Source: Eonycteris spelaea
Lineage: Eukaryota > Chordata > Mammalia > Chiroptera > Pteropodidae
Assembly (NCBI GenBank): GCA_003508835.1
Contig: PUFA01000673.1
Location: 52,890-116,889 of the forward strand
Direction of reading: 5' to 3'
DNA: 64,000 nt
Under the pieces are notes generated by a model that ran no database searches, had not been told where the DNA came from, and saw only the letters and a program-made list of their open reading frames with translations. Shown piece by piece: positions 11,736 to 24,149 of this stretch (positions within the stretch are counted from its first letter, which is position 1; every line of letters starts with the position of its first letter). The translations under genes were made by a program, and so were the position numbers.

Positions 11736-11935
11736 CAGGGGTCAGCTTTTTTTTTTTTTTTTTCTGTAGAGTGCCAGTTAGTAAATATTTAGAGTTTGCA
11801 CATCATACAGTATGTTACAACCACTCAACCCTGTTGCGGTAGTATGAAAGCAGTAATAGACAATATATAACCACTAACATGAGTGTGACTGGGTTCTAAT
11901 AAAATTTTCTAAAAAACTGGTGTCAAAGTGGATTT
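11736..11935 (+). mobile_element. hAT-Charlie non-autonomous DNA transposon (MER20-like)
   Basis: Starts with the terminal inverted repeat CAGGGGTCAGC and continues with the family order: a poly-T-expanded 'ctgtagagtgccag', then 'tagtaaatattt', 'acaaccactcaacc', 'agacaatatataa' and 'gggttctaataaaattttc'. The far end is eroded and no second inverted terminus is visible. The family is clear as hAT-Charlie; the exact MER name is from memory. The element encodes no protein. Confidence 0.7.
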
Positions 11936-12439
11936 CTTACTATATTCTTGACTAAGTATTTCATTTTCTTAAAGCAGAAATATGCTTATTTTATGTTTTT
12001 TAAATAGAAAGTAGCTTTCATAACTTTCCAAGGTTTTCACAAGCATTACACTTGTTAAAACATCTGAGAGGAAGGTACCAGATTTTATAAAGTTATAAAC
12101 TCATACCAAGAGAATGTGTGGCCACAGAGCTGCATAGTTAGTCAAAAAAGTAAAATAATAAACACCATCTAAGATGAGACCAAATTCCTAAGTAGCACTT
12201 GTTTAGAACAGAGGAGTTAGTTACATATACATACCTTCCAGGCCTCTTTCAGGAGCTCTAGCTTGTATATAGCTTAGATATAATAAAGTGCCCACTGATG
12301 AAAACTAAAAAAGTGAAAAAGAGCTTATTTTTTACAGTTACTTTCCCTAACAAACTTTAACAGTATTTAAATTTGATATTCATTAGTTTTGTTTGTTTGT
12401 TTGTTTACATTTTTATATGGGTGTAAGGGAGGCAAATTT
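11936..12439. other. unassigned sequence with possible MIR
   Basis: Mostly unrecognised AT-rich DNA. The part from 12,010 to 12,190 has a loose MIR-like order (a transition through 'gaggaaggtaccag' to 'ggccacagagctgcatagttagt'), but the match is too weak to call separately. Confidence 0.4.
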
Positions 12440-12870
12440 TTACTCTACCCTCTTAAGGTGTTTTTTTTTTTTTTAAATGGGCCTGAGAATTAAACTGACT
12501 TAAGACAGTTCAACAGGAGAAAAGTGCACAAATTTATATTATTATGTTTTGTGTGACACAGTAGCCCTCATAAGAAATGAAGACCCAAAGAAATGTTGAA
12601 GCCTACATGCATTTATAGGACGTAGAAGAAAGAAGCAATTGTGAAAAATTAACTAAACTACGTGAGGAGGCTAAAGGAAGATAAAATTTATTTAACAAGT
12701 CTGGTTTGTATAGAATTCTCTTTGTCTCAACTGCTCATCCTTGATAAGAATTTTACTTTCCTCTTGGTATAGGGAAGACATCTTTCATATAGCAATTTCA
12801 TCTACTTTCAGGAATCGAAAGGAGGGTCAGAATGCCCTTTTTGTATCTGCTATTCCTGAAGTGCTTTTAA
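12440..12870. mobile_element. possible LTR, family unassigned
   Basis: A block of non-unique character with a poly-T at 12,460, followed by 'gttcaacaggagaaaag' and 'gtagccctcataagaaatgaagaccc'. These recall antisense solo LTRs of mammalian endogenous retroviruses. It ends near an A-rich run at 12,876-12,905. Clear TG..CA termini and target-site duplications were not found, so the class is undetermined. No retroviral coding sequence is present. Confidence 0.35.
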
Positions 12871-14134
12871 CTCAAAAAAAAAAAGAGAAAAAAAAGAAAA
12901 AAAAACTACAATATGCTAAAGTGGCATTTTTGGGAGGACATACTCTGAACTTCATTATGGGCAAAAATTAAGAATAGATAAAAAAAGATGGTGGGTAATA
13001 TAATAGACATGAGTCTCTATTAACTTTTCTCTATTTCCCTGCAAAGCCCTTAAGACATTCTTAATTTTCTCTTGAAGCACAGGCATGTAAAAATAAAATT
13101 TTCAGAAAGATCAACCAAAAATAAAAAGACAACAAAACAAAAGTAGAATAGTGATGACTATCATTTGAAAACATTTGGTCAAAAAAACTTAAACATAAGA
13201 TTGTGTCAAAGCTGTGAAATTGAATGGATACCAGGGATGCATTTTTTGTCATTATAAAGAAAAGGTCAGGGCTTATTTGATAAGTCATTTTTAGAAAAAT
13301 CATTTCATAAAAGTGTTTTTTTTTTCATTTTCTCTAATTCTGCTCACAATTCTGAAGAATTATTCCTCTCTTATTCTCAACTGTGAGTATTCAAAGAAGT
13401 TTAGCAGAATGCCACTTTGAATAGTATTTGAAAGAAGGTTTAAAAGTATATAAATTATAGAATATGATGGTTTCCTTTAAATTTCCAAGTTAGTGAATGT
13501 TACATCACTGACTTGGGTGACATCGGTTCCTTCTAGAATACTTTTAAAAATACAAACATTGGAACAGAAAACTCTCACTTCAAAAAGAAACAGAATTGTT
13601 TTGAAAGACAGCTTTTGAATGCAATCTTATTAAAAAAGAAGCCTATTTAGAGAAAAATGGAATTAAAAAAAATGTCAATACCTGTATCCCTGAGAATATG
13701 CCTTCTTTTTGACAACAGCACTGACAAGCTAAGAGTACTTTTAAAAATACTTCACTCTTCACTTTATTTGGTTATAGAAAATATGGTGGAAATATGTGAT
13801 GCTTCCACCCTTATATTTTTATTAAAGAGCAGTAGATTTCACAAATTTGATATTGCTTAAACTCACATAGATATTAGAAGATTCAACCTCATTTAAAAAA
13901 ATAAGTCAGAAAACATAGGGTGTGTACATATGTTTTCAAAATATTACCCAAACCTGAAAAAAAAAGGATTTCTTTCATATAGTATTGATCAATTTTTAAA
14001 GTTGGAATAGAACAAAAACATGTTCTCACATTACAGAATTTATTTTGATTTTTAAGTAGAATATTATCATTAATACTCTTTTATTTAAAAAATAGTCTTC
14101 CTCATTAGCAGCACAAATATGTTGAATATGACAA

Positions 14135-14159
14135 AATATATATATATATATATATATAA
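14135..14159. repeat. (TA)n microsatellite
   Basis: About 12 TA units, pure. Confidence 0.95.
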
Positions 14160-15654
14160 TAGTTTAAATTAAAATATTGTGGATAACAATGCTTATATTT
14201 CTACAGGCTAGGAAAAGATAAGTGATACTGTCATTATTTTAGTTAAATAAGATGATATAGAAATTGCAAGAAAGATCTTGGTCTGCCAGGGATTTCTGGT
14301 GGCCATTTTTAATGATACATGCCATTTTGCTTCAGTGGTTTACACCAATAAGGCATAGTGAGATAAAATGTTTGTGTGAACCCCTAAAGAAATTAAAATG
14401 CATGTATTATTTAAAACATCTGTTTTGTAATTTCCCCACAATTTTATTTGAAAAATCTTATCATTTATTTTCCCAAAGAATATAACCACAAGTAAAGATA
14501 TTCCTAGGTGGATCTAATGATGTTATTTTGATTCATGTGTTTTTTGTCTATGTAATTCATCTTCTTCCAAAGTATTTTTTACCATACTTCAATTAAAATT
14601 CACCTTCAATGAATATTCACTACAGATTGTCAATAAATAAATGGTTTCACATTAAGAGACTTATAATATAAGTGCCAATATGTCTCTAAGTTGCCTGACA
14701 GATTTTTTAATTTTACAATTTGAGTGCAGAATCTACATTTTACATCTAACTTGTAAGAGTAAAATGATTTGTTGGGAATTCATCCTTCTATGCCGCTCCT
14801 TATACCTAATTTAAAAAATACTAACCTAATGATAACTGCACTTTAACCTTGAGAATGTCTTACAAATATATTCAGAAAAAAAGAAATGCTTGGTTTCCGT
14901 TTGTTGTATTTTTAAATTTTTGGCATGGTACATTTTCATCTCTTTTTTTTCTTGCTTGTTTTTTGTGTTTCTAATTTTGAAGATCTATCAAGGCATTGAA
15001 GAGATGGCTCAAAGGTCCTTAGAGTTCCAACAACTCAAACAGAATAATTCCTAAAGACCAGATTTTTTAGGATAACATGATAAAGAAGATAAAGAAAGGT
15101 GAACATTAAGAAAAGATGTTTTTTTTCTTTTAACAAACATACTAATCTATGTACTAATCAATATTAAAATCAGAGAAAAAAATGTTCACTTTTTGATGAC
15201 TGCTAACTTTTTTTAAAGTTGGGAATCAGACTGCTGTTTTAAAAAACTAGGAAAGGCTTAGATAAAAATGAAAGATAGATAGAAAAAATATCCAAAGAAC
15301 ATTAATTTTAGTGTTTGGTTTTTTCAACAATGAGCACCTTGGGTTATAAATCTAAATAAAGATAGGAAATCTGGAAATCAGGCCAGTATGGAAAAACACA
15401 GGATATCTAAGTAATGGGAATATTGACAGTCAATGACATTGAAAAGAATCTTGTAAGGTGTTTGGAAGCACTTACAATGTAACAATTCATTGGCAGAAGA
15501 GAGGCACTAGGAACTCATATTTCAGGCAATAAACTCAGTAAATGGAATACTGAGGTGAAAGGCACAAACAAAGCATCAAAGGTGGAAGAAGACAAGAACG
15601 ATTCATGGTCTCATTATACTCCTTTTCTTCCCAACCTAATCATCACTCCTACAC

Positions 15655-15656
<2 letters not shown>

Positions 15657-15685
<29 letters not shown>

Positions 15686-15690
15686 AACAA
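15657..15690. repeat. (CAA)n microsatellite
   Basis: About ten CAA units ending in CAAAACAA. Possibly grown from an A-rich retroposon tail, although no attached element is recognised. Confidence 0.95.
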
Positions 15691-18274
15691 CCTCTGATGT
15701 AGTGAGGTGTGGCAGATCCTGAAAGAAGGTGAGGTGGAAATAAGTAGAAATCATAGACTGCCCATAACTATTAGGTTGTCTTAGAGGTATCTAACCTTTT
15801 ATTCCAGATAGGGAACATGAGAGTCAGAAAAGTCACTCAATACTCATCTTATCTGAGCCTGCTTCTTATAAAACAAACTTTTAGGAGGACTAAATACAGG
15901 ATAACAAGTGAAAGTCCATAACTATTTGCACTTGCTCGCTTCTATAAAACCATCTATAATCTTCCTATCTAGAAATATTGTACGCTCTTAGTATATGTCC
16001 AGGAATCCTGGAAAAGCCATGTATATGGATTCCTGTTAGTCCCATTTACTTACTCTTCAATTGCATTCCATTTTGGGAGAAAAGCTATTTTTCAGAGGAA
16101 TAAAATTTGTCTCACCTCTGATGTGTTATAGCAGACAGAATAATAACTAGAGGAACATAACGCTGCAAGCTAACTCCCTCCCTCTAAAAGCAGAGTGATT
16201 GAATGTGATTATAAGATATAAATTACCACAAAGCATGGATTTTCAAAGTCATTTGTGATTAGTGCACCATAATATATTTTTTCCCCCTGCAAGAAATAAA
16301 ACTAATCTAAAGTATATACTCCCTACGCCTGAAATATCTTGAATTAATTACGGTTTCAAGTATTGTCATAATTGAAGACAGGATAGTATTTCTTCATTCT
16401 TACATCTCACTATCTGTTGTTGGAAATCACTCTAAGATTAGCTGTAATTAACTGACACTGAGTTCTTCTCAAACAAAATGTAACCAATAAATTTATGTAC
16501 GGCCATTTTTCTTCAGAGAGCCAAATAGCTTTTCAAATGAAAAAAAAAGGGGGGGTTGGTGTTCATGATAATATAATAAGGTGTTTTGGCATCCCTGGAG
16601 TGCAACTTTGGCTGAAATATAGGTGTCAGAACAAACACATCTTTATGGCGTGCACTAATGGAAGAAACATGATGAATGCCCTTGAGCAGAGCATAAGGAG
16701 GAGAGAAGAAGCAGAGCTCAGAGACAGATGGTGCTGATTTATTACTTTGAATGTCAAAGGTAAGTAAATACTTACCCTCTGCATATTGAGTTAGAGGTAA
16801 TGCAGAGGTAATGTTTGAGATTAACTGTGTTGGGCTTTGATATTTTGATGTAAATTTGAATAAAAATCATCTCATGTCTTAAACAGGCTTATAGACAAAA
16901 GAGATAGCTGAATTTGAAAAGGCCTGACATCCTTTGGGATATGCTGAGGAAAATAAAGTACTGGGTCTATGGCTCATGAATATATTTGAAATGAATATAA
17001 GCTTTTTTTTCCATTAATATTCCTTTTCTGTGACAATTAGAGTGTGATTCCAAGTGACATTACCAAAAATTTACTGTAACCAAAGCAGCTACTGTATTTT
17101 AGTCTGCCGATGAGATTAAATCTGAGAGAACATCATGGTTGAAACATCTACAAAGCAGAGACATTCTCTTGGCTGTTGTTTTACTGATCAGCTCTGTGGT
17201 ATGTGAAGTTGGTCTCAAAGAAACAATTGCCGGATAATTTTTTACCTTCATTTCTTTGATGTCACTTATAGTAATAGATGTTTTAAATTGTTTATAGGTT
17301 ATTCAATTGTATTACGGTTTTGAGACTTCTAAACTAAAAAGAGTTCATATAAATTGTTTGCTGATTGAATTTAAGATAGAAAAGACCCTTAATTTTTGAT
17401 CTGTACCATAGTATCTGAGAAAGGTGCAAGATTCTCTGTACTATGCTATATATTTTAAATTAAGCTTCTTCACTTATGAACTCTGAATTAATATGCACAT
17501 TTTGGTGATAGGTTTGCCTATCAGTGAGGTTACTATATACAGTTTTGTAACTGTACAGCTAAGCATTCTAGAACTTGATTTTAATTTCATTATTCATTAA
17601 GACATTTTCATTGTTTACAGTTTTCAAAAACAGACATGACCTACTGCATACAAATATTAAATTAAGAAGACTGAAATTTATTCTGTTTCTCCTCTTGTTT
17701 TACTTCTCTAAGATTTCTCACCTATAAAATTAATAATTTAGTTTAATGTACATATATAAATATAGTGTAGAATGTTTACAAAGAACTTTAATGTTAACAT
17801 AAAATAAAGTCTTTATAGATAAATGAGTAGCTAATATATTTAGCTATATAAATAATATTTAATAACACTAAAATATCATTTTTTTCAATGTTTATAGATT
17901 GTTATGTGTAAAAATTTTTATGATAGTCAATGTCTATATCATTCACTCTATTTTTTATACAGAGTTTTAAAGGGAATAAGCTATTTTTTATGATCATTCA
18001 GTTAGAAAGTGGGGCAGGCTGTAAATAATCTGGGTTTTTCGAAGACACATGTTTGTTATCCTATAATACACTGCTTCATTTTATGCTCAATAGATGTATC
18101 TGTGTTATCATCACATTTCTACATTAATTGGTAATGGCACATGTCTAGTGTGTTCTTCATAAAAAATAATAATGAACAGAATTAAACTATTCAGATCATA
18201 TAATATTTTGTTGAATTATAAAATAAATAGATTATAAGACATATCTTCTCACTAGCAGTTTAATTCGGAGACAG

Positions 18275-18395
18275 AGGAGAATATTTATTGAAAATCCACT
18301 AAATGTCAGGCCCTATAAAGAATTTACATGTATTCACAGAATTATTTCATTCTGTCTAGCTACCTGAAGCAATCCTAATTCATTTAAAAGGTTAC
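18275..18395 (+). mobile_element. MIR SINE fragment
   Basis: Follows MIR core order: 'atttattgaaaatccactaaatgtcagg', an eroded junction, then 'tttacatgtattcacagaattatttc'. MIRs are ancient tRNA-derived SINEs mobilised by L2, and several L2 and MIR relics occur in this window. The right arm is not visible. Confidence 0.6.
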
Positions 18396-19091
18396 AAAAG
18401 TTTTAAGTGATATGATAGTATGATAAAAAAAAAAAGAAATGGAATAGCACATCTATATTTTAATGGAGCCCCTCACAAACAAACAAACTAAAACTAAATA
18501 GAAACACTTAGGATTTAATATCATGCCATAGAAATATGGGGAAAAAGCAAGAGAAACTGACCATTCAGCCTGCCAGCCTAAGAGTTGACTAGTAGATGGA
18601 TAAAATAGGTTTAAATATATTTAAACCAATAAAATAAAGAACTGAGAGTAAAATTACTATCATTAAACTAATCTATGTCCTTGCAATGTTTGGAAGAATC
18701 GGTAAATATATTTACTAACTTTAGATTTTGACATCATAAATAACACATTCTAGAGCTACCACCAAAGATGGAATAACCATATTCTTCCCAGTCTCACTCT
18801 AACAAAATGAAATTACTCTGGACATAACACAATAAGCCAGCATAGGGAATCTATGACAATAAAAAGAAGATAGTCTGCCTAGTGACCTTGGAACATGAGA
18901 AGGACATGGAAGGTGAGTTTCTGGGTTTCCTTATCTGCCATATATCTTATGGCAGAGTGCTACAAACACCTAAAACCAGAAATGCCAACAAGCACAGAAA
19001 AGAAAAGCTCAAGAAACTCCTACTTACCCCTAACCAAAGGACTGAGAAACAGTGGCTTAACAACAGAAAAATGTTTTAGCTATACCTGCCT

Positions 19092-19473
19092 ATAAAAGTC
19101 TGCTTGGGCTTCCATAACAAAATCAAAGACTTGGTGGCTTAACCAACAGAAATTTATTTTCTCACGTCTGGAGGCTAGAAGTCCAAGATCATAGGTCAGG
19201 ATTGGTTTCTGGTGAGACTCTTCTTGATTTGTAGACAGGTGCTTTATGGGCTATGTCTTCAGATGCCTTTCATCTGGTTATGCAGAGATAATGGTCTCTG
19301 TTCTCTTTTCCTCTCTTATAAGACACCATTCCTATCAGATTAGGGCTTCACCCTTATAACCGCTTTTGTAACCTAAATTACTTCCTTAAAGGCCATATTT
19401 CCAAATACAGTCAATATTAAGGATTAAAACTTCAACACATCCAATGGGGGGGGGTAAATTCAGTTCATAATAC
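19092..19473 (-). mobile_element. MaLR solo LTR (MLT1-like), antisense
   Basis: On the minus strand the order is that of an MLT1/MST LTR: 'tattatgaactgaattta' start, 'tttggaaata' block, 'aagccctaatctgatagg', 'cttggacttctagcctcc', 'aataaatttctgttg' and an end equivalent to 'ttttgttatggaagccc'. Length is about 380 bp, normal for a solo LTR. No internal retroviral sequence flanks it. It lies within the L1 5'UTR/ORF1 region, so it inserted after that L1. Target-site duplications are not recognisable. Confidence 0.8.
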
Positions 19474-20217
19474 CACCCTACTCCAGTCAAATACTAGTAG
19501 AATCTTCAGCTCAGCCTCCAGCCTGTTGGAGTAGACAGCATGTTCCAATTCCCCTGCTGGGTAGTATTGGTAAAACCTAGCAAAAGAGCTAATCTTCCCT
19601 AACTTCTAATGAAAAACAGGTGGTGTTCCACTTCTAACAGTGACAAGCCAACAGGGAAATATCTTCAATCTCCACTCAGGAAGTCCATAAAGTGTTCCCA
19701 ATCCCCCCCTAGAGTAGTGCCCATGTACTCTAGTGGTGAGTTGTGCCTCCACTGCTGCCCAGAAGCCACAAGACTGAACAAAGTGGACAAGTCAGTACTA
19801 ATAAGTATTTTACTTTTCTCTTATGCTAGAGGTCAGTGAAGTTCACTGGGGACCTGAACTGCCACACCCACCCAGGAGCAATAAGACTGAAGAAGGTGAT
19901 GCAAAGCAGGGCTAGTTGACATATTATCTGCCTCCCCAGTTGTCCTTGGGCCCAATGAGAAGATGAGATTTTATTTCTACCATGTACCAAAAAAAGTGGT
20001 ACAATGATAGGAGATTTGATTTGATTATATTCTGCTCTCCCTTTGCCCTGGTGTCAGGGGAATTCCATGAGGAGTTAAACCTCCACCCGATATGGCATCA
20101 ATCTTTCAAAGTTATGAGGGGATTGCAGCTAGTTTGTGCTCTGCTCTCCCTGACTCCCCTCCACTGATGCTTTTAGGCTCTGGTGGATAGATGAGCCTCT
20201 ACTCCCATCCTGTAGCA

Positions 20218-20235
20218 AAAAAAAAAAAAAAAAAG
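20218..20235. repeat. poly(A) run
   Basis: A run of about 18 A in the L1M-like element. It may be an expanded A-rich site or a retroposon-tail relic, but no attached element is recognised. Confidence 0.8.
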
Positions 20236-21085
20236 GATGTGAGTTTACTCTCCACTTCATACTCACTGATGTCAGTGTGGCTCTGGCCCAGCAAGAATCA
20301 GATCTTATATATTCACTTGGAAGCAATATATATGATAAGTACATTATAATAATTAAGAAAATGATATGAAATTATATACTCAAGGAAACTATAATTTAGT
20401 CAAGATGGAATCCTATAACAAATGGTCAAATAACTCGAAGGAAGTAAAGAAAAAAGAAACAGAATAGCTAAACATAAAACAAAGAATAAAATGTCAGTAA
20501 AGTCTTACCATATTAATAATGACTTTATATGAATGGTCTAAATACACCAAGTGCAAGATAGAGACTGGAAAAGTCGGTTAAAAAATGTGGTGCAACAAAA
20601 TGATGAATAAAGAAACTCACTTCGAAAATGACATAGGTTGAAATGAAAAGGATGGAAAAAGATATACCGTGTAAAGTTAATCAAAAGAAAGCAAAGAATT
20701 TCTATATTATATTTGATAAAGTAGACTCAGAACAACAAACAAAACATCACTAGAGGAAAAAAAGAACATAATACAAAGATCAATTAATCAGGAAACATGC
20801 CATCCTAAATGTATATGCACCAAACACAGAGCCTTCAAAACACACAAAACAAAAAACTGATAACACTAAAAGGAGAAAAAGACACACCTACAACTATATC
20901 TGGGTATTTCAACACCTTCATTGTTAGAACTATCAGACAGAAAAATCAGCAAGCATATCGAAGAATTGAACAATATAACCAATTAAAGGATCTAATTGAA
21001 ATATATAGAGCACTGCACCTAGCAACAGCAGAGCAGGCATTTTTTCAAGCACCCATGAGACATTCCTGAAAATAAACTACTTCTT

Positions 21086-21503
21086 AAGGAAGAAGAAGAA
21101 AGAAGAAGAAGAAGAAGAAGAAGAAGAAAAGAAGAAGAAAAGAAGAAGAAGAAGAAGAAGAAGAAGAAGAAGAAGAAGAAAAAAGAAGAAGAAGAAGAAG
21201 AAGAAGGAGAAGAAGGAGAAGAAGGAGAAGAAGGAGAAGAAGGAGAAGAAGGAGAAGAAGGAGAAGAAGGAGAAGAAGGAGAAGAAGGAGAAGAAGGAGA
21301 AGAAGGAGAAGAAGGAGAAGAAGGAGAAGAAGGAGAAGAAGGAGAAGAAGGAGAAGAAGGAGAAGAAGGAGAAGAAGGAGAAGAAGGAGAAGAAGGAGAA
21401 GAAGGAGAAGAAGGAGAAGAAGGAGAAGGAGAAGGAGAAGGAGGGAAGGAAGGAAGGAAGGAAGGAAGGAAGGAAGGAAGGAAGGAAGGAAGGAAGGAAG
21501 GAA

Positions 21504-21581
<78 letters not shown>

Positions 21582-21584
21582 AAA
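21086..21584. repeat. 499-bp uninterrupted homopurine array
   Basis: Every base from 21,086 to 21,584 is A or G. In order: (GAA)n to about 21,204; a nonamer array of unit GAAGGAGAA, about 25 copies, to about 21,430; short GGA-rich steps; (GGAA)n to about 21,507; and (GAAA)n to 21,584. The long frames on the minus strand over this region (repeats of Phe-Ser-Phe, Leu, or Ser-Pro-Ser) are artefacts of the array. Flanking sequence on both sides is L1 ORF2 endonuclease, so the array grew inside the L1. Such homopurine mirror tracts can form triplex (H-) DNA and are often length-variable. Confidence 0.97.
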
Positions 21585-22830
21585 CAACTGAAATCATACA
21601 GACTATGTTCTCTGACCAAATGGAAGCAAAATAGAAACAATAACAGAAAGACAACAGGAAAATCTCCTAACGTCTGAAAATTAAACAGCACATTTCTAAA
21701 TAATCCATTGGTCAAAAAGAAAATTTCAAAAAAAATTGAAAAACCATAAAACAGAATGGAAATAAAAATGCAATATATCAAAGTATGTGAAATGACACAA
21801 AAGCAGTGCTAAGAGGACAAATGTTTATGTTACAAAAGAAAAAATGTCTCAAATAAATAATCTAAATTCCTACCTCCAGAAACCTGAAAAAGTAGTTCAA
21901 AATAGAACTTAAGTAACTCAAAAGAATATAATAAAGAGCAGAAATTAATGACATTGGGGGAAAACATAAGAGATAATAAAACCAGAAGCTAATTCTTAAA
22001 ATTGTGTTGTTTAATTGATAAATCTTTAGCAAGACTGATAAAGATAAAAAGACAGAAGGCATAAATCACCAACATATAAAACAAGATATAATCACATATC
22101 AAACATTATTTAAAAGGATAATAAAACAATACTATGAGTAACGTTAAGCTTGTAAATTTGACAATCTAGAAAAAAAAATGAATCAATTCTTTAAAAACCT
22201 CAAACTACCCAAACTCAACCAAAATGAAATGGACAATCCAAATTGTCATATAATTATTAAATAAATTCAATGTGTTATTAAAAAGCTACAGAAAAAGGAA
22301 TCTCCAGGCACCATTGGTTTTATTTAAAAATTCTACCTAAAATTTAAATAAGAATCACCATCAATTTTGTACAATCACTTCCAGAAAATTGCAGGAGGAC
22401 CCCTCCCCCAATTCATTTTTATGGGGATAGTATTACCCAACCCATATTCCAAAACCAAAGGCAGTACAAAAAATAAATAAGTAAAGTAAAATAATAAAGA
22501 ACACTACAGACCAATATCTCTCACGAGCAGAGATGAAGAAATTGTCAATAAAATGAGCAACTGGGGCTTATTCCAGGTATGCAAGATTAGTTTAGCATTT
22601 GAAAATCAATACAATTAGCTATATAAATAGGCGTAAGATAAAAAATCATATAATCATATCACCTGATATATAGAAAGCATTTGACAAAATCCAACCTTAA
22701 AATGTTTCAGAAAACTAAAAACAAAGGAGAACTTTTTAAATTTGATTAACATCCTTAAAAAAACAAAAGCCTACAGCTAACATCATACTTAATGGTAAAA
22801 GACCAAAAGCTTTCCCTTAAAGATTTGTAA

Positions 22831-23900
22831 TTTATTATTTTATCTCCTTAATTCTTAAAAAGCTAAAGCTATCCCATCTATTGAAATTCCCAAATTGATG
22901 GCTATATATTATTTTTATTTCTGGACTCCTGGATTTGCATGACATATATAAAAAAAGCCAAATAGAATATTGCCTTTAAATTAGTCTTCTTTGAAGTTCC
23001 AACATCAAATATTTCTGGTATACTACTTTCTACTTCACTTCCTGCTATTTTTAGAAGATTTTCTAAGTAAGATTTCTTGAACTAGGTCCCTAGTTCAAAA
23101 ATATCAACTTTACTGGCAATCATTCATCGTTATTTTATATTTATTTGTATTCTAAAGCCTTTCCATCCAAAACAGTTCCATTTGAAAGGCAAATTCTATT
23201 GGAGGAAGTCACTTTTTAAAAATCAATTAGCAGATCAATACATAGATAGAACCATAGCATAAAATGCTACATTGATGAAAATTGGGTATGGGAATCGTGA
23301 AAGAAAATTGGGCTCTGGCATGAGAAGTGAAAGAATCAGCAAAGGCAGATTTCACATCTAAGTCAAAGACCTAAATCATACTACTTAAAAATGCATTAAA
23401 ATATGGGCCTGCAATGAATGGCATGTGGATGTTACATGAAAATTTCAGTGGAAATCAGGGAATTTACATAACAATACCAATGAATATGATTCAATATATC
23501 CTAAATATGATTTGAGTGATCTAAGGATAAAAAAAAAGCCTATTCCTAATGGGTGGCCATGAAAACAATGCCCTTACATGCTTTTTTTTTTTTCCTCCAT
23601 GCACATATCTTATATCATGAGATGAAAGGAAAATAAAGGAATTGCACCTTGGTTTAGTTACTATATCTGTTATGTCTACAAATCACATGGAGAAAAAAAC
23701 CTTTAAAATTATCTAGAAAATAGATATATCTTGGATCATACTCTTTTGGCCCGCTATGCCTTATTAACTATTGAGAAACTACAATTAAACAAAAAAAATG
23801 TGCAATTTGTCAAAATTCAATATCTAAGATAACTTAAATAATGCCATCTCACTGTAAAACAGTAAACATTTATTCAATAAAACATATAAATTAAGCAATT

Positions 23901-23903
<3 letters not shown>
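22831..23903. other. unassigned sequence
   Basis: About 1 kb between the L1M-like fragment and a TA array. It is AT-rich with no recognised gene or repeat and no frame of coding character. Confidence 0.5.
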
Positions 23904-23949
<46 letters not shown>

Positions 23950-23971
23950 CATACATACATACATACATATG
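23904..23971. repeat. (TA)n(CATA)n compound microsatellite
   Basis: About 20 TA units followed directly by about six CATA units. The minus-strand frame across it (Tyr/Ile repeats) is a repeat artefact. Confidence 0.95.
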
Positions 23972-24149
23972 GAATTTGATTGGCACTTGGGGTTATGAGA
24001 GTAAAAAAAGAAACGTGGTACTGGCTTTCCTGCGACTAATATTCTTGTGGGAAAGACAGTTAAAACTACTTCCAGGAAGAGAAAAAAAATGGTGTAGATG
24101 ATAGAGGCTCTGTTCATCCCTCTGGTGACCAAATCAAAGTTATGACAGA
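23972..24149. other. unassigned flank of type A L1
   Basis: Short unassigned flank. The exact 5' start of the neighbouring L1 could lie anywhere from about 24,100 to 24,185. Confidence 0.4.

Larger units (their letters stand above)
12906..18274. other. mostly unassigned unique sequence
   Basis: More than 5 kb without an identifiable gene or large repeat. Open frames here (13,061-13,303 -, 13,657-13,860 +, 14,264-14,485 +, 16,495-16,737 +) are short, of low complexity or of ordinary random composition, and have no family signature. Contents I can name are microsatellites at 14,135 and 15,657 and a faint MIR-like trace near 15,770-15,860. This is typical intergenic or intronic mammalian DNA. 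Confidence 0.5.
18752..22830 (+). mobile_element. old L1 (L1M-like), 3'-truncated
   Basis: Plus-strand L1 older than the type A and B copies. It begins with 'gagctaccaccaaagatgg' (YY1-like core at 18,763). A 5'UTR and ORF1 region extend to about 20,550, and ORF2 follows to 22,830. Endonuclease sequence is visible around 20,600-21,060 (the translation near 20,809 includes a 'QNTQNKK..TLKGEKDT' stretch and 'IEQYNQLKDLIEIYRALH'). Reverse-transcriptase sequence is visible to 22,826, where it stops after the antigen-like 'aatggtaaaagacc' block, before the catalytic YADD region. The element is interrupted by an antisense MLT1 LTR (19,092-19,473) and by the homopurine array (21,086-21,584). Frames are broken by stops and shifts. 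Confidence 0.7.

Noticed and set aside
14100..14130. 'agcagcacaaatatg' resembling the start of U6 snRNA
   Set aside because: Only about a dozen bases fit; none of the remaining U6 sequence follows.
21019..21781. Three long minus-strand open frames (167-234 residues) of Phe-Ser, Leu and Ser-Pro repeats
   Set aside because: They are read through the homopurine microsatellite. A period of 9 bp keeps all frames open without selection, and the flanks are L1 ORF2.
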